This document shows, piece by piece, positions 1 through 7,301 of a stretch of 64,000 nt of DNA. The notes under the pieces were generated by a model that was given only the letters and a program-made list of their open reading frames with translations, ran no database searches and had not been told where the DNA came from. Position 1 is the stretch's first letter. Every line of letters starts with the position of its first letter. The position numbers and the translations under genes are program-made. The stretch is from Candidatus Saganbacteria bacterium. GTDB lineage: Bacteria > Margulisbacteria > WOR-1 > XYC2-FULL-46-14 > XYC2-FULL-37-10. The DNA is taken from contig JACRPL010000012.1 in assembly GCA_016223245.1 (NCBI GenBank), forward strand, positions 52,475 through 116,474. The letters are read 5' to 3'.

Positions 1-1
1 G

Positions 2-265
2 CCCCCGACCAAGCCGGAGGACGTCCCGACATATGTCATAATACCGTCATTCATGATCTCGGAGCTTAAGACCTCGTTCCAAATAGGATTCCTGCTTTTC
101 ATACCATTCATCATAGTAGATCTTGTCGTATCAAATGTTTTGCTTTCTCTAGGCATGTTCATGCTGTCGCCTGTCATGGTTTCCCTGCCGTTCAAAATAC
201 TATTGTTCGTCCTGGTCGACGGATGGAACCTTATCACGCGCGGCTTGCTCATGAGCTTCAGGTAA
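2..265 (+). CDS. fliP: FliP, flagellar export gate protein (3' part only)
   Basis: C-terminal ~87 residues of FliP, an inner-membrane subunit of the flagellar type III export gate (FliPQR). The gene starts outside the window; the frame is open from base 2. The visible part has the family's hallmark stretch [18 protein letters not shown] followed by two hydrophobic helices and a short end at LLMSFR. It is followed after 8 bases by fliQ and leads the fliP-fliQ-fliR-flhB-flhA order known from many bacteria. Identification is firm; only the missing 5' end limits it. Confidence 0.95.
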   Translation, partial: PPTKPEDVPTYVIIPSFMISELKTSFQIGFLLFIPFIIVDLVVSNVLLSLGMFMLSPVMVSLPFKILLFVLVDGWNLITRGLLMSFR

Positions 266-273
266 AATAATAT

Positions 274-543
274 ATGAACCAAGATTTTGCAGTTCAAGTC
301 ATGTATCAGGGAATAACGCTGACGCTTTTGCTTTCCATGCCGTCGGTCGGCATCGGATTGCTGGTCGGGTTTGCCATAAGCTTGTTCCAGGCAGTAACGC
401 AGATACAGGAACAGACCTTGACTTTTGTGCCGAAAGTCATCGCCGTGCTTATGATGATCGCATTCACATCGCCCTGGATGATCTCGCTTTTAATCGACTT
501 CACGACCACCCTTTGGTCCAGCATCCCTGCAATGGCCCGATAG
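274..543 (+). CDS. fliQ: FliQ, flagellar export gate protein
   Basis: FliQ, 89 residues, the usual family length. It is a small inner-membrane hairpin protein of the FliPQR export gate. Two hydrophobic helices are visible (about residues 15-40 and 50-80) joined by the conserved polar segment QAVTQIQEQTLTFVPK. ATG start 8 bases after fliP; its TAG stop is 3 bases before fliR, so the genes are surely co-transcribed. Confidence 0.96.
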   Translation: MNQDFAVQVMYQGITLTLLLSMPSVGIGLLVGFAISLFQAVTQIQEQTLTFVPKVIAVLMMIAFTSPWMISLLIDFTTTLWSSIPAMAR

Positions 544-546
544 AAA

Positions 547-1326
547 ATGATCCTGACACTTCCGCAGATCGAAGTTTTCATGTTTATTTTGGCGCGTATC
601 GCGGGGATCTTTATTGAAGCGCCGATACTCTCAAGCAAGTCTATCCCCGCGCTCGGAAAAACAGCGCTCGCGATCTGGATCACTTCGGTCCTATGGTTTG
701 TAACTCCTGTCAATACGACCCTTCTCCCAAAAACATTAGTCGAGTTTATTGTTTTCATCGCGATCGAAGTTACGATCGGATTTTTGATCGGATTTGTCTG
801 CAATACGATCTTTTTGGTGCTCCAGAGCGCGGGTGAATTCATCGACCTGCAAATGGGGTTATCAGTCGCACAATCTTTTGATCCGATCTTTGGCGCATCG
901 ATCTCAATCATCGGGCGAATGATATTTTTTATCGCATTGATGGTGTTTTTGTTGTTTAACGGGCATCACCTGCTCCTTTCAATGCTCCACCAAAGTTTTA
1001 CGGTCCTTCCTGTCCCAACATATATTAATTTAACCTCGGCGAACTTTATTTACAATCTGTTAAATCTGGGACAGATATTGCTTGCAACTTCTGTCCAGCT
1101 TGCGGGACCGGTCATATTGGTGATCTTTCTTTCGGACTTTGCATTCGGCATTGTTTCGCGCGTAGCCCCGCAGGTCAATGTCTTCATGCTCGGTTTTCAA
1201 GTAAAGCCCGCCCTTGGGCTTTTGGCGATGCTTTTTACTATACCTATCCTCATTAAGCATATCTCCCGCCTTCTTGGATTAATGGGCGAAGAAGTGCTAA
1301 AATTACTTAGTGCATTTCGTCTTTAG
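547..1326 (+). CDS. fliR: FliR, flagellar export gate protein
   Basis: FliR, 259 residues, normal for the family. Multi-spanning inner-membrane component of the flagellar export gate. The sequence is almost entirely hydrophobic helices, with the conserved segments FIEAPILSSKSIP (about residues 22-34) and GEFIDLQMGLSVAQSFDPI (about 96-114). It lies between fliQ (3-base gap) and flhB (14-base gap) in the classical export operon order. Confidence 0.96.
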   Translation: MILTLPQIEVFMFILARIAGIFIEAPILSSKSIPALGKTALAIWITSVLWFVTPVNTTLLPKTLVEFIVFIAIEVTIGFLIGFVCNTIFLVLQSAGEFIDLQMGLSVAQSFDPIFGASISIIGRMIFFIALMVFLLFNGHHLLLSMLHQSFTVLPVPTYINLTSANFIYNLLNLGQILLATSVQLAGPVILVIFLSDFAFGIVSRVAPQVNVFMLGFQVKPALGLLAMLFTIPILIKHISRLLGLMGEEVLKLLSAFRL

Positions 1327-1340
1327 GAGGTTTGATCTGA

Positions 1341-2447
1341 TTGGCTGAAGAAGGCGGAGATAAATCCGAAGAACCTACTCCCCATAGGCTGCGTGAAGCT
1401 CGCGAAAAGGGGCAAGTGGCAAAAAGCAAGGAAATTACAACCGCTGTCCTCCTATTGCTTAGTTATTATGTTTTAAGGTACACAGGTGATTTTACTTGGA
1501 GGGAACTTGTCGGAATGGCGCAGGGCCTTTTTTTGCAGGTCCCCGCATCCGCAAATGAATTCTCTTTCTCTTTTGTAGGATACGCCCTTCTTATAGGACT
1601 AAAAGGGCTCGCGGTCGCACTACTCCCTATCTTCAGCATAGTATTCCTTGCGGCGCTTATAGCCGAAGGGCTTCAAACTGGCCTTGTTTTTTCTTTTGAC
1701 CCCATAAACCCAAAATTCGAAAGGTTAAATCCCATGGAAGGTTTCAAGAAAATATTTTCACTGCAAGGGCTCGTAGAAACTGTCAAATCAATATTAAAAA
1801 TCATCATCGTTTTTTACATCACATGGGCCGCGATCCAAGACGACCTCCAAAAAATCGTAGTCTTGATGGATGGACTGCCATGGGATGCTTTGGTCCTCGG
1901 CGGATCGATCGCATATAAAGTGGCGATCAGGGTCGGGTTATTCTATATATTGATCGCAATACTAGACTACTTGTACAAGCGGTGGGAATTTACCAAAGGG
2001 TTAAAAATGACAAAACAGGAGATCAAAGAAGAATACAAAAGGCTCGAGGGCGACCCGCAAATAAAACAAAGAATGAGAGACCTGCAGAGGCAAGTTGCCT
2101 ACCAGCGCATGATGACATCGGTCCCCAAAGCAGATGTCGTCGTCACAAACCCGACGCATATTGCCGTTGCCCTGCAATACGACCAATCTAAGATGAAATC
2201 ACCTCTTGTCCTTGCTAAAGGCGAGCGCAAACATGCCGAGAAAATAAAACAAATAGCAGAAGAGAATGAAATCCCAATAGTTGAAAATGAGCCTTTGGCG
2301 CGATCGATCTATAGGACGACGGGTGTCGGGCGCGAGATACCGCGCGAACTTTACCAAGCGGTCGCTGAAGTATTGGCCCACATCTATAAGCTCAAAAGAG
2401 ATCGCGAAGCCAAAAGGTCGAGGCTTGCTCCGATTCTTGCTAAGTGA
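1341..2447 (+). CDS. flhB: FlhB, flagellar export specificity switch
   Basis: FlhB, 368 residues: membrane protein that switches export from rod/hook to filament substrates. N-terminus EEGGDKSEEPTPHRLREARE is family-typical, four hydrophobic helices follow, and the cytoplasmic domain carries the autocleavage motif NPTH at residues 270-273 (cleavage between N and P in the family). The start is TTG at 1341, chosen because AGGAGG lies at 1325-1330, ten bases upstream, and because the protein then begins at the conserved N-terminus. Followed by flhA after 12 bases. Confidence 0.96.
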   Translation: MAEEGGDKSEEPTPHRLREAREKGQVAKSKEITTAVLLLLSYYVLRYTGDFTWRELVGMAQGLFLQVPASANEFSFSFVGYALLIGLKGLAVALLPIFSIVFLAALIAEGLQTGLVFSFDPINPKFERLNPMEGFKKIFSLQGLVETVKSILKIIIVFYITWAAIQDDLQKIVVLMDGLPWDALVLGGSIAYKVAIRVGLFYILIAILDYLYKRWEFTKGLKMTKQEIKEEYKRLEGDPQIKQRMRDLQRQVAYQRMMTSVPKADVVVTNPTHIAVALQYDQSKMKSPLVLAKGERKHAEKIKQIAEENEIPIVENEPLARSIYRTTGVGREIPRELYQAVAEVLAHIYKLKRDREAKRSRLAPILAK

Positions 2448-2459
2448 TAAAATCAAAAC

Positions 2460-4544
2460 ATGGCATTACCCGGTCTTGATGTAAAAGGTTTGCGAAATCT
2501 TTTCACAGGTTCAGACCTAGCTGTGGGCATAATTTTGGTCGGCATAATTGCCCTGATCATCGTTCCTCTCCCGACTTTCTTCCTTGATATATTAATGACC
2601 TTGAATATCGGTTTTTGCCTGATAATACTTCTAGTCGCCATGTATCTAAAAGAGCCTCTTGAATTCGCGGCATTCCCATCCATATTGCTTGTTGTAACAT
2701 TATTCAGGCTGTCGCTCAATATTTCCGCATCACGGCTGATTTTATTAAATGCGAACGCCGGCCAAGTCGTGGCAGCGTTCGGAAACTTTGTCGTCGGCGG
2801 AAATTATATTGTCGGTATTATTGTTTTCGCGATCATAACTATCGTGCAATTCGTTGTAATCACAAAAGGTTCCGAGCGCGTGGCTGAAGTCGCGGCGCGT
2901 TTTACCTTGGACGCCATGCCCGGAAAACAAATGTCGATCGACGCCGACCTTAATGCCGGCCTTATAGATGCAACAGAAGCGCGCGCGAGGCGCCGCAAGA
3001 TTGAAGCGGAAGCGACATTTTTTGGAAGTATGGACGGCGCCAATAAATTCGTACGCGGCGATTCTATCGCAGGCATAATAATAGTTTTGATAAATATTTT
3101 GGGCGGGATACTTATCGGATGGCTCCAGCTTGGCATGCAGCCTTTTGAAGCTATGACAACATTCGCCCTTCTGACGGTTGGCGCGGGACTTCTTGGAACT
3201 ATGACCGCCCTATTAGTTTCAGTTGCAACAGGTCTTGTCATTACAAAATCCGCATCGGAAATGAGCCTGGGCACGGATGTCGCGGCGCAGCTTTTTGCGC
3301 AACCAAGGGCATTTGCTTTTGTATCTCTTATCCTAGCATTTTTCTCAATAATCCCGGGGCTCCCGATCATTCCTTTTTTATCTCTATCTGCAGTGTCGGG
3401 GGTCGTATCGATCGCTTTACTGCAAGCAAAGACGCAAAAAGAAGAAGCGACAATGGTCAAAGAAGATATATCAGGCAAAGAAGTCTTAAAAAAACCCGAA
3501 AGCATTTTGGGGACCCTCGGCCTTGACCCGTTATCGCTTAAAACCGGGAGGAACCTTATCCCTTTGATCGATCCTGCCCAAAAAGGCGCATTGCTTGAAA
3601 GGATAACTCTTATCAGATACCAGATCGGACAAGAATTGGGTTTCGTCATCCCAGGCGTCAGGGTCATGGACGACCTGTCCCTTCCCCCGAACCAATATGT
3701 GATAGAAATACGCGGGACCAGGGTTTCATTAAGCGAAGCTTATTTGGGCCACCATAGGGTAACAATGAAGCTGGCCGATGTAAAAGTGAAAAAACTGACC
3801 GGCATCGAAGCCAAAGATCCGATGACAGGAGATACTGCAACCTGGGTGCCCGACGACCTTCTGCCCGAACTGCAAAAGCTTGAGATCCAATCAATTGATA
3901 CGGTGGAAGCGATCGCAATCCATTTTACCGAAATAATCAAGCGATATGCAGACGAGATCATGACGCGCCAAAATGTGCAATCATTGATCGAGCTTGTAAA
4001 GAATACGAATGCGGCTATCGTCCGCGAGCTGATCCCAGATATGCTCTCCCTTGGGCAAGTGCACAAGGTCCTCCAGCTTCTCGCAAGAGAGAGGGTTTCG
4101 ATACGGGACCTGTCGACTATCCTCGAAAGGCTTGCGGATTACGCGCATCTATCCCGCGATGTAAATGTATTGGTTGAATACGTAAGGCAATCTCTTGCAA
4201 GACAAATTTGCGAACAATATACCGACAAAGACAACGTGATAACAGTTGTTACGATCGATCCCGCCCTGGAAGAAACGCTTATAGGCGCGATACACCAGTC
4301 CGAATACGGATCATTTTTGGCGGTCGACCCGAACGTCGGAGAGAGGATACTCCTGCAGATCCAGCGCCATATTAATAATTTTAAGAAGATGAAATTATCA
4401 TCTGTGATATTATGTTCTCCCCGCCTGCGCCCCCACTTCAAGCGGTTCATCGAGCGCAGCTTCCCCGATTCGGCCGTACTTTCATACAACGAGATAGTCC
4501 CGCAGGTAAAGGTTCAGTCGATCGGCATGATCTCTATTGAATAA
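2460..4544 (+). CDS. flhA: FlhA, flagellar export gate large subunit
   Basis: FlhA, 694 residues, full family length. N-terminal half is a membrane domain of about eight helices; the FHIPEP-type signature region lies around EPLEFAAFPSILLVVTLFRL (residues ~62-81), followed by RFTLDAMPGKQMSIDADLNAG, the conserved cytosolic loop. The C-terminal half is the cytosolic ring domain that docks export substrates and chaperones. ATG start at 2460; no strong Shine-Dalgarno, as often within tightly packed operons. FlhF and FlhG, which commonly follow flhA, are not here; a small unknown gene comes next. Confidence 0.96.
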   Translation: MALPGLDVKGLRNLFTGSDLAVGIILVGIIALIIVPLPTFFLDILMTLNIGFCLIILLVAMYLKEPLEFAAFPSILLVVTLFRLSLNISASRLILLNANAGQVVAAFGNFVVGGNYIVGIIVFAIITIVQFVVITKGSERVAEVAARFTLDAMPGKQMSIDADLNAGLIDATEARARRRKIEAEATFFGSMDGANKFVRGDSIAGIIIVLINILGGILIGWLQLGMQPFEAMTTFALLTVGAGLLGTMTALLVSVATGLVITKSASEMSLGTDVAAQLFAQPRAFAFVSLILAFFSIIPGLPIIPFLSLSAVSGVVSIALLQAKTQKEEATMVKEDISGKEVLKKPESILGTLGLDPLSLKTGRNLIPLIDPAQKGALLERITLIRYQIGQELGFVIPGVRVMDDLSLPPNQYVIEIRGTRVSLSEAYLGHHRVTMKLADVKVKKLTGIEAKDPMTGDTATWVPDDLLPELQKLEIQSIDTVEAIAIHFTEIIKRYADEIMTRQNVQSLIELVKNTNAAIVRELIPDMLSLGQVHKVLQLLARERVSIRDLSTILERLADYAHLSRDVNVLVEYVRQSLARQICEQYTDKDNVITVVTIDPALEETLIGAIHQSEYGSFLAVDPNVGERILLQIQRHINNFKKMKLSSVILCSPRLRPHFKRFIERSFPDSAVLSYNEIVPQVKVQSIGMISIE

Positions 4545-4571
4545 TTCCTAAAATTTTGATAAAATCCTTTT

Positions 4572-4787
4572 GTGGCAGATAAAAGAATTTCAAGCGCGGG
4601 CGGCAGGATACCCTCAAGAAACATTGGAGGCGTCGCCGCTGTCCCTGCAAATATCGTCGGGCCTTTGAGGCGGTTCTGGGATTTTACGAAAAAGACCGCA
4701 AAGAGTTTCGCAAAAAATCTTAACAACACAGAACAAAAAGAAGACGAATTCACAAAAGCAGTCGAAAAAGACTCCCGCGGATGGTAA
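4572..4787 (+). CDS. Small basic unknown protein in flagellar operon
   Basis: A 71-residue protein with a GTG start, between flhA (27-base gap) and the sigma factor gene (3-base gap), so almost certainly translated as part of the flagellar operon. The N-terminal half is glycine/arginine/proline rich (RISSAGGRIPSRNIGG) and the rest is a lysine/glutamate-rich amphipathic segment ending EKDSRGW. I see no membrane segment, signal peptide or known motif. In many bacteria flhF/flhG occupy this position; this is clearly neither. Function unknown. Its reality rests on context and frame, not homology. Confidence 0.6.
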   Translation: MADKRISSAGGRIPSRNIGGVAAVPANIVGPLRRFWDFTKKTAKSFAKNLNNTEQKEDEFTKAVEKDSRGW

Positions 4788-4790
4788 ATA

Positions 4791-5381
4791 ATGAGCCTAA
4801 AAGAACAAATTGAAGACAGGATAGTCAGGGTCATACGCGAAAGGTTCCTAAAATACGCGGATGAGGTTGTCGTAAAGTACAAGGAACAGATAGACAAGAC
4901 GGTGAATTGGTATATTTCAACGCTTCCCTCGCATATAAGAAAGTCCGAATCGGACGACCTGGCGCAGGAAGCAAGGATTGCATTTATCGACGCCCTAAAG
5001 ACATGGGACCCGCGCAAAGGCGAGCTTTGGCCGTATGTCTCGATCAGGCTTAAAGGCTCCATGCAGGATTACTTGAGAAAAAAGAAAATGGACCAGGTTT
5101 CTGGAATGTACGAGTGGATAAATTCCGCTGCCCATGTTTATATGGCATTCAACAGGGAGGCGGTCGTTTCCGACCAGGTTGACGATATCATACATGTGGA
5201 TGTCGCGCTAAAAGAGCTGGACAAAAAAGAATCCCAAGTTGTCGAAGAATATTACAAAAAAGACAAGACATTCAAAGAGATTGGCGAAGAGATAGGGCTT
5301 TCGGAATCGCAGGTTTCCCGCATCTGCAACGAAGCCACCCGCAAGATGAAAAAGGCCATCAAATCCTCTGAACCGAAATAA
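4791..5381 (+). CDS. Sigma-70 family factor of FliA/WhiG type
   Basis: Alternative sigma factor, 196 residues, somewhat shorter than typical FliA (~240). Region 2 is visible as SDDLAQEARIAFIDALKTWDPRKG (residues ~44-67) and region 4 as FKEIGEEIGLSESQVSRICNEA (~162-183), a helix-turn-helix for -35 binding. Region 3 appears reduced. Its place at the end of the flagellar export operon suggests it transcribes late flagellar genes, as FliA does; that role is inference. ATG start 3 bases after the preceding gene. It converges with the small gene on the other strand, whose stop lies only 4 bases away. Confidence 0.85.
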   Translation: MSLKEQIEDRIVRVIRERFLKYADEVVVKYKEQIDKTVNWYISTLPSHIRKSESDDLAQEARIAFIDALKTWDPRKGELWPYVSIRLKGSMQDYLRKKKMDQVSGMYEWINSAAHVYMAFNREAVVSDQVDDIIHVDVALKELDKKESQVVEEYYKKDKTFKEIGEEIGLSESQVSRICNEATRKMKKAIKSSEPK

Positions 5382-5384
5382 TCC

Positions 5385-5723
5385 CTAGAAATTATCGCCA
5401 AGTTCCATAACGGCTTTGTCCGCGGCCATTTTGCTTGCGGCAACATATTGGCCTAATGGAATAATTTGCGCGTTTGCCTTGCTGCCGGGCATCATTGAAG
5501 AAAAAATATCCGAGGGATTGTTTTTATTCTTATCGTCGTCAGATGAAGAAATGAAATTGTTTAGTATCTGGTTGAAATTCTGCTGCATGCTTAGCAAGAA
5601 TTCATCTGGATTTAAGCCGCCTTCGCTCGTCGCGCCTGCCTGGCCGGAGGATTTGTTTTTTAACGCGTTAATTTGAGCAGTAAGCGCATAAGCATCTGAA
5701 AATCCACTTGGAATGTTCACCAT
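5385..5723 (-). CDS. Small unknown protein, possibly hook-cap-like
   Basis: 112 residues, ATG start preceded by a good Shine-Dalgarno (GAGGAGGG on the minus strand near 5731-5738). No signal peptide or membrane helix. The segment LNPDEFLLSMQQNFNQILNNFIS resembles the N-terminal FLxLLxxQLxNQDP export/assembly segment of FlgD-type hook cap proteins, and the protein is rich in Ser, Asn, Gln and Asp like secreted axial flagellar proteins. This resemblance is weak and by eye. It converges on the flagellar sigma factor gene with only 3 bases between stops. Function unassigned. Confidence 0.6.
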   Translation of the reverse strand: MVNIPSGFSDAYALTAQINALKNKSSGQAGATSEGGLNPDEFLLSMQQNFNQILNNFISSSDDDKNKNNPSDIFSSMMPGSKANAQIIPLGQYVAASKMAADKAVMELGDNF

Positions 5724-5801
5724 AAATCATCCCTCCTCAATATTGTGGTTTGAGTTTAGCATAAAAATAGACTGCGCGCTACTGGGATTCCCGATGTCGT
5801 A

Positions 5802-6074
5802 TTATGGATTATTCAGAATATCATGTGGCCCTGCATTCCTTATTCTTATCAAACCTGCTTTAAGTTCCATGGTTATACGATAGCCCCCATTAAGTCTTGC
5901 CTCATAGATATGTGGTCTTCTGCGCATTTTTTTCAGGTTCAACGAATGACTATGTGGGTTCTCACAAATCTTCTTAATCTGCTCATTAAATGCTTCCTGT
6001 TTATGTTTAGGGAGTTTTGGGTATATTTTCTTCCGAAATGTTTCTGGAATATCTATGAAAAAAGGAGGATTCAT
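5802..6074 (-). CDS. RelE/ParE-type toxin-like protein
   Basis: 90 residues with the RelE/ParE superfamily layout: basic helical N-terminus (FRKKIYPKLPKHKQEAFNEQIKKI), then strand-rich C-terminus HIYEARLNGGYRITMELKAGLIRIRNAGPHDI. Family members are either ribosome-dependent mRNA endonucleases or gyrase poisons; which of these applies here cannot be told. It is the last gene of a three-gene operon, its ATG overlapping the stop of the upstream gene by 4 bases, as is typical for toxin-antitoxin pairs. Confidence 0.75.
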   Translation of the reverse strand: MNPPFFIDIPETFRKKIYPKLPKHKQEAFNEQIKKICENPHSHSLNLKKMRRRPHIYEARLNGGYRITMELKAGLIRIRNAGPHDILNNP

Positions 6075-6355
6075 CCACGCAGAAAAGCAATAGCATCTTG
6101 TGAGTTAGAAAATCTTTTAAATTCTCCTTTTTTGTAATCTTCATCAATTGCTTGCTCATCCTTCTGCCAGTCATCAGCCCAAAAATAAGACTGATCAACA
6201 TCTAAAATAGGCGTCCGTACCATTTCTACTTCTATCACTTTAAAGCCGCCAGTATATAACCCTGACAAATCATTCAAAGAAGAAATAGTCTTTTTTTCTT
6301 CTAAAGAAAGATGTTTAAACGTATCAAAGTTATTTTCAACTACTTGTGGTGTCAT
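6071..6355 (-). CDS. Antitoxin-like protein, partner of the RelE-like toxin
   Basis: 94 residues. The C-terminal segment YFWADDWQKDEQAIDEDYKKGEFKRFSN matches the acidic toxin-wrapping tail (W-Q-x-x-E-x-x-x-D-E-D-x-x-x-G) seen at the end of many MazE/AbrB-type and other antitoxins. The N-terminal half is not a recognisable AbrB or ribbon-helix-helix domain. Overlaps the toxin by 4 bases downstream and the DUF3467-like gene by 4 bases upstream, so translation of all three is probably coupled. Assignment is by C-terminal motif and position. Confidence 0.65.
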   Translation of the reverse strand: MTPQVVENNFDTFKHLSLEEKKTISSLNDLSGLYTGGFKVIEVEMVRTPILDVDQSYFWADDWQKDEQAIDEDYKKGEFKRFSNSQDAIAFLRG

Positions 6356-6615
6356 TTTTTACCTTCTTCAATCAATTTTTTTATCTTTTCAGTGTGTTCT
6401 TTAATTGACTTGCCTAAAACATTGACAAGCGAGGCCGCAATACCTGGATTTAAAACTACCGAGACCACCTTTTCAGCATCTTTTGGTTCACGGTGTTCTT
6501 TTGTCAACATTTCGAAATCAAGGACAACTTCTGTGGGAGTAGTTGTAATGCTTACCAAATTTGAATAATACCTTTTAACATCACCCATATATGCTCCTAA
6601 GTATAAATTCCTCAT
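6352..6615 (-). CDS. DUF3467-like protein
   Basis: 87 residues resembling the DUF3467 family: YYSNLVSITTTPTEVVLDFEML, then KVVSVVLNPGIAASLVNVLGKSIKEHTEKI. Family function is unknown. First gene of a tight three-gene unit with the antitoxin-like and toxin-like genes (4-base overlaps). The ATG at 6615 begins MRNLYLGAYMGDV; an internal ATG at residue 10 is an alternative start that would begin nearer the conserved part. No clear Shine-Dalgarno for either. Confidence 0.65.
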   Translation of the reverse strand: MRNLYLGAYMGDVKRYYSNLVSITTTPTEVVLDFEMLTKEHREPKDAEKVVSVVLNPGIAASLVNVLGKSIKEHTEKIKKLIEEGKK

Positions 6616-6729
6616 TCGTTAATGTCAAGCTATTAATCTTGTCAATAATATATCGATCAGAAATACAAATGATTTCACTACTCGCTAAAGTCCTGAAGCC
6701 ATTCAGATATATAGTTTATAAACTTCATA

Positions 6730-6801
6730 TTATTTCAAAAGTTCTTCCATTTGAATCTTGAGTGCTTTTGCAATAGCGCTAATGGTTAACAACCGAAATC
6801 T
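6730..6801 (-). pseudogene. Remnant of an XRE-type HTH regulator
   Basis: A short open stretch, bounded by stops, reads RFRLLTISAIAKALKIQMEELLK on the minus strand. This is the typical last ~20 residues of an XRE/Cro helix-turn-helix domain (T-I-x-x-I-A-K-A-L-x-I-x-x-E-E-L-L). No start codon or upstream part of the domain survives, so it is a gene fragment. It sits in the 215-base gap between the toxin-antitoxin operon and tRNA-Val, where I otherwise see only an 8-bp inverted repeat (ACCGAAAT at 6792-6799 and its complement at 6814-6821). Confidence 0.55.
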
Positions 6802-6829
6802 TCAGTTAACACCATTTCGGTAAAAACAA

Positions 6830-6903
6830 TGCGCGCTACAGGGTTCGAACCTGTGACCCCTTGCCTGTCAAGCAAGTACTCTAACCAGCTGAGCTAAGCG
6901 CGC
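6830..6903 (-). tRNA. tRNA-Val (anticodon GAC)
   Basis: Cloverleaf on the minus strand: acceptor GCGCGCT paired with AGCGCGC, D-arm starting TAGCTCAGCTGGTTAGAG, anticodon stem CTTGC/GCAAG around loop TTGACAG giving anticodon GAC (valine), and the T-arm with GGTTCGAACC. Discriminator A. The CCA end is not encoded. Confidence 0.93.
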
Positions 6904-6924
6904 TCGCCATATAATAATTTTCAA

Positions 6925-6996
6925 AGGCGCGGGGCGGATTTGAACCGCCGCATAACTGTTTTGCAGACAGCTCCCTTACCACTTGGGTACCGCGCC
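6925..6996 (-). tRNA. tRNA-Cys (anticodon GCA)
   Basis: Cloverleaf on the minus strand: acceptor GGCGCGG/CCGCGCC, anticodon loop CTGCAAA with anticodon GCA (cysteine), T-loop GGTTCAAATCC, discriminator U as is typical for tRNA-Cys. CCA not encoded. Lies 21 bases from tRNA-Val in the same orientation. Confidence 0.93.
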
Positions 6997-7004
6997 GTAC
7001 AAAA

Positions 7005-7077
7005 AGCGGGAGACGGGGTTCGAACCCGCGACCTTCTGCTTGGGAAGCAGAAGCTCTACCAACTGAGCTACTCCCGC
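7005..7077 (-). tRNA. tRNA-Gly (anticodon CCC)
   Basis: Cloverleaf on the minus strand: acceptor GCGGGAG/CTCCCGC, anticodon stem TCTGC/GCAGA around loop TTCCCAA giving anticodon CCC (glycine), T-arm with GGTTCGAACC, discriminator U. First gene of the Gly-Cys-Val cluster in transcription order. A partial copy of its 5' end lies just upstream. Confidence 0.93.
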
Positions 7078-7100
7078 ATAAAAATATATACATCATCAAA

Positions 7101-7216
7101 AAGCTCTACCAATCCCGATGTTCCGCCAAAGGCGGAAATCGGGATCCCGACCACATCTAATAGTAAACATTTTCAATATCAGCTCATCTTTGTGCGTCGG
7201 GACTGAGCTACTCCCG
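7101..7216 (-). pseudogene. Broken partial copy of tRNA-Gly with insertion
   Basis: The 5' quarter of tRNA-Gly is repeated here but split: 7101-7112 match its D-arm region (aagctctaccaa on the plus strand) and 7203-7216 match its 5' acceptor part (ctgagctactcccg). About 90 bases lie between them, beginning with a strong hairpin. In the intact gene these two pieces are adjacent. No anticodon arm or 3' half is present, so it cannot make a tRNA. Rest of 7081-7265 holds only a short GCGGGC/GCCCGC hairpin near 7238-7251. Confidence 0.7.
7112..7145. repeat. Palindromic insertion hairpin in tRNA-Gly copy
   Basis: Near-perfect inverted repeat: atcccgat (7112-7119), a bulged g, ttccgcc (7121-7127), loop aaa, ggcggaa (7131-7137), atcgggat (7138-7145). 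Fifteen paired bases. It begins exactly where the tRNA-Gly copy is interrupted, so it looks like part of an inserted palindromic element. Confidence 0.75.
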
Positions 7217-7265
7217 TTTACGTCCTTCGGACTCCAGCGGGCAAGCCCGCATAAGCCTTAAGATT

Positions 7266-7294
7266 TTAAAATTATATCACAAAAATGATATAAT
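7266..7294 (+). promoter_or_regulatory. Promoter of the FAD oxidoreductase gene
   Basis: TATAAT at 7289-7294, with TTAAAA 17 bases upstream at 7266-7271 (4 of 6 matches to TTGACA). The -10 box ends 7 bases before the ATG at 7302 and there is no Shine-Dalgarno, so the transcript would be nearly leaderless. Confidence 0.55.
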
Positions 7295-7301
7295 CAAAAT
7301 T

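Noticed and set aside
2804..3667. 287-codon minus-strand frame opposite flhA
   Set aside because: Shadow of flhA; no start signal and no recognisable protein features.
6940..7206. 88-codon plus-strand frame over the tRNA cluster, and the 72-codon minus-strand frame at 6881-7099
   Set aside because: Both are sense/antisense readings of tRNA-Cys and tRNA-Gly (the familiar DGVRTRDLLLGKQ and SSVGRASASQAEGRGFEPR artefacts).
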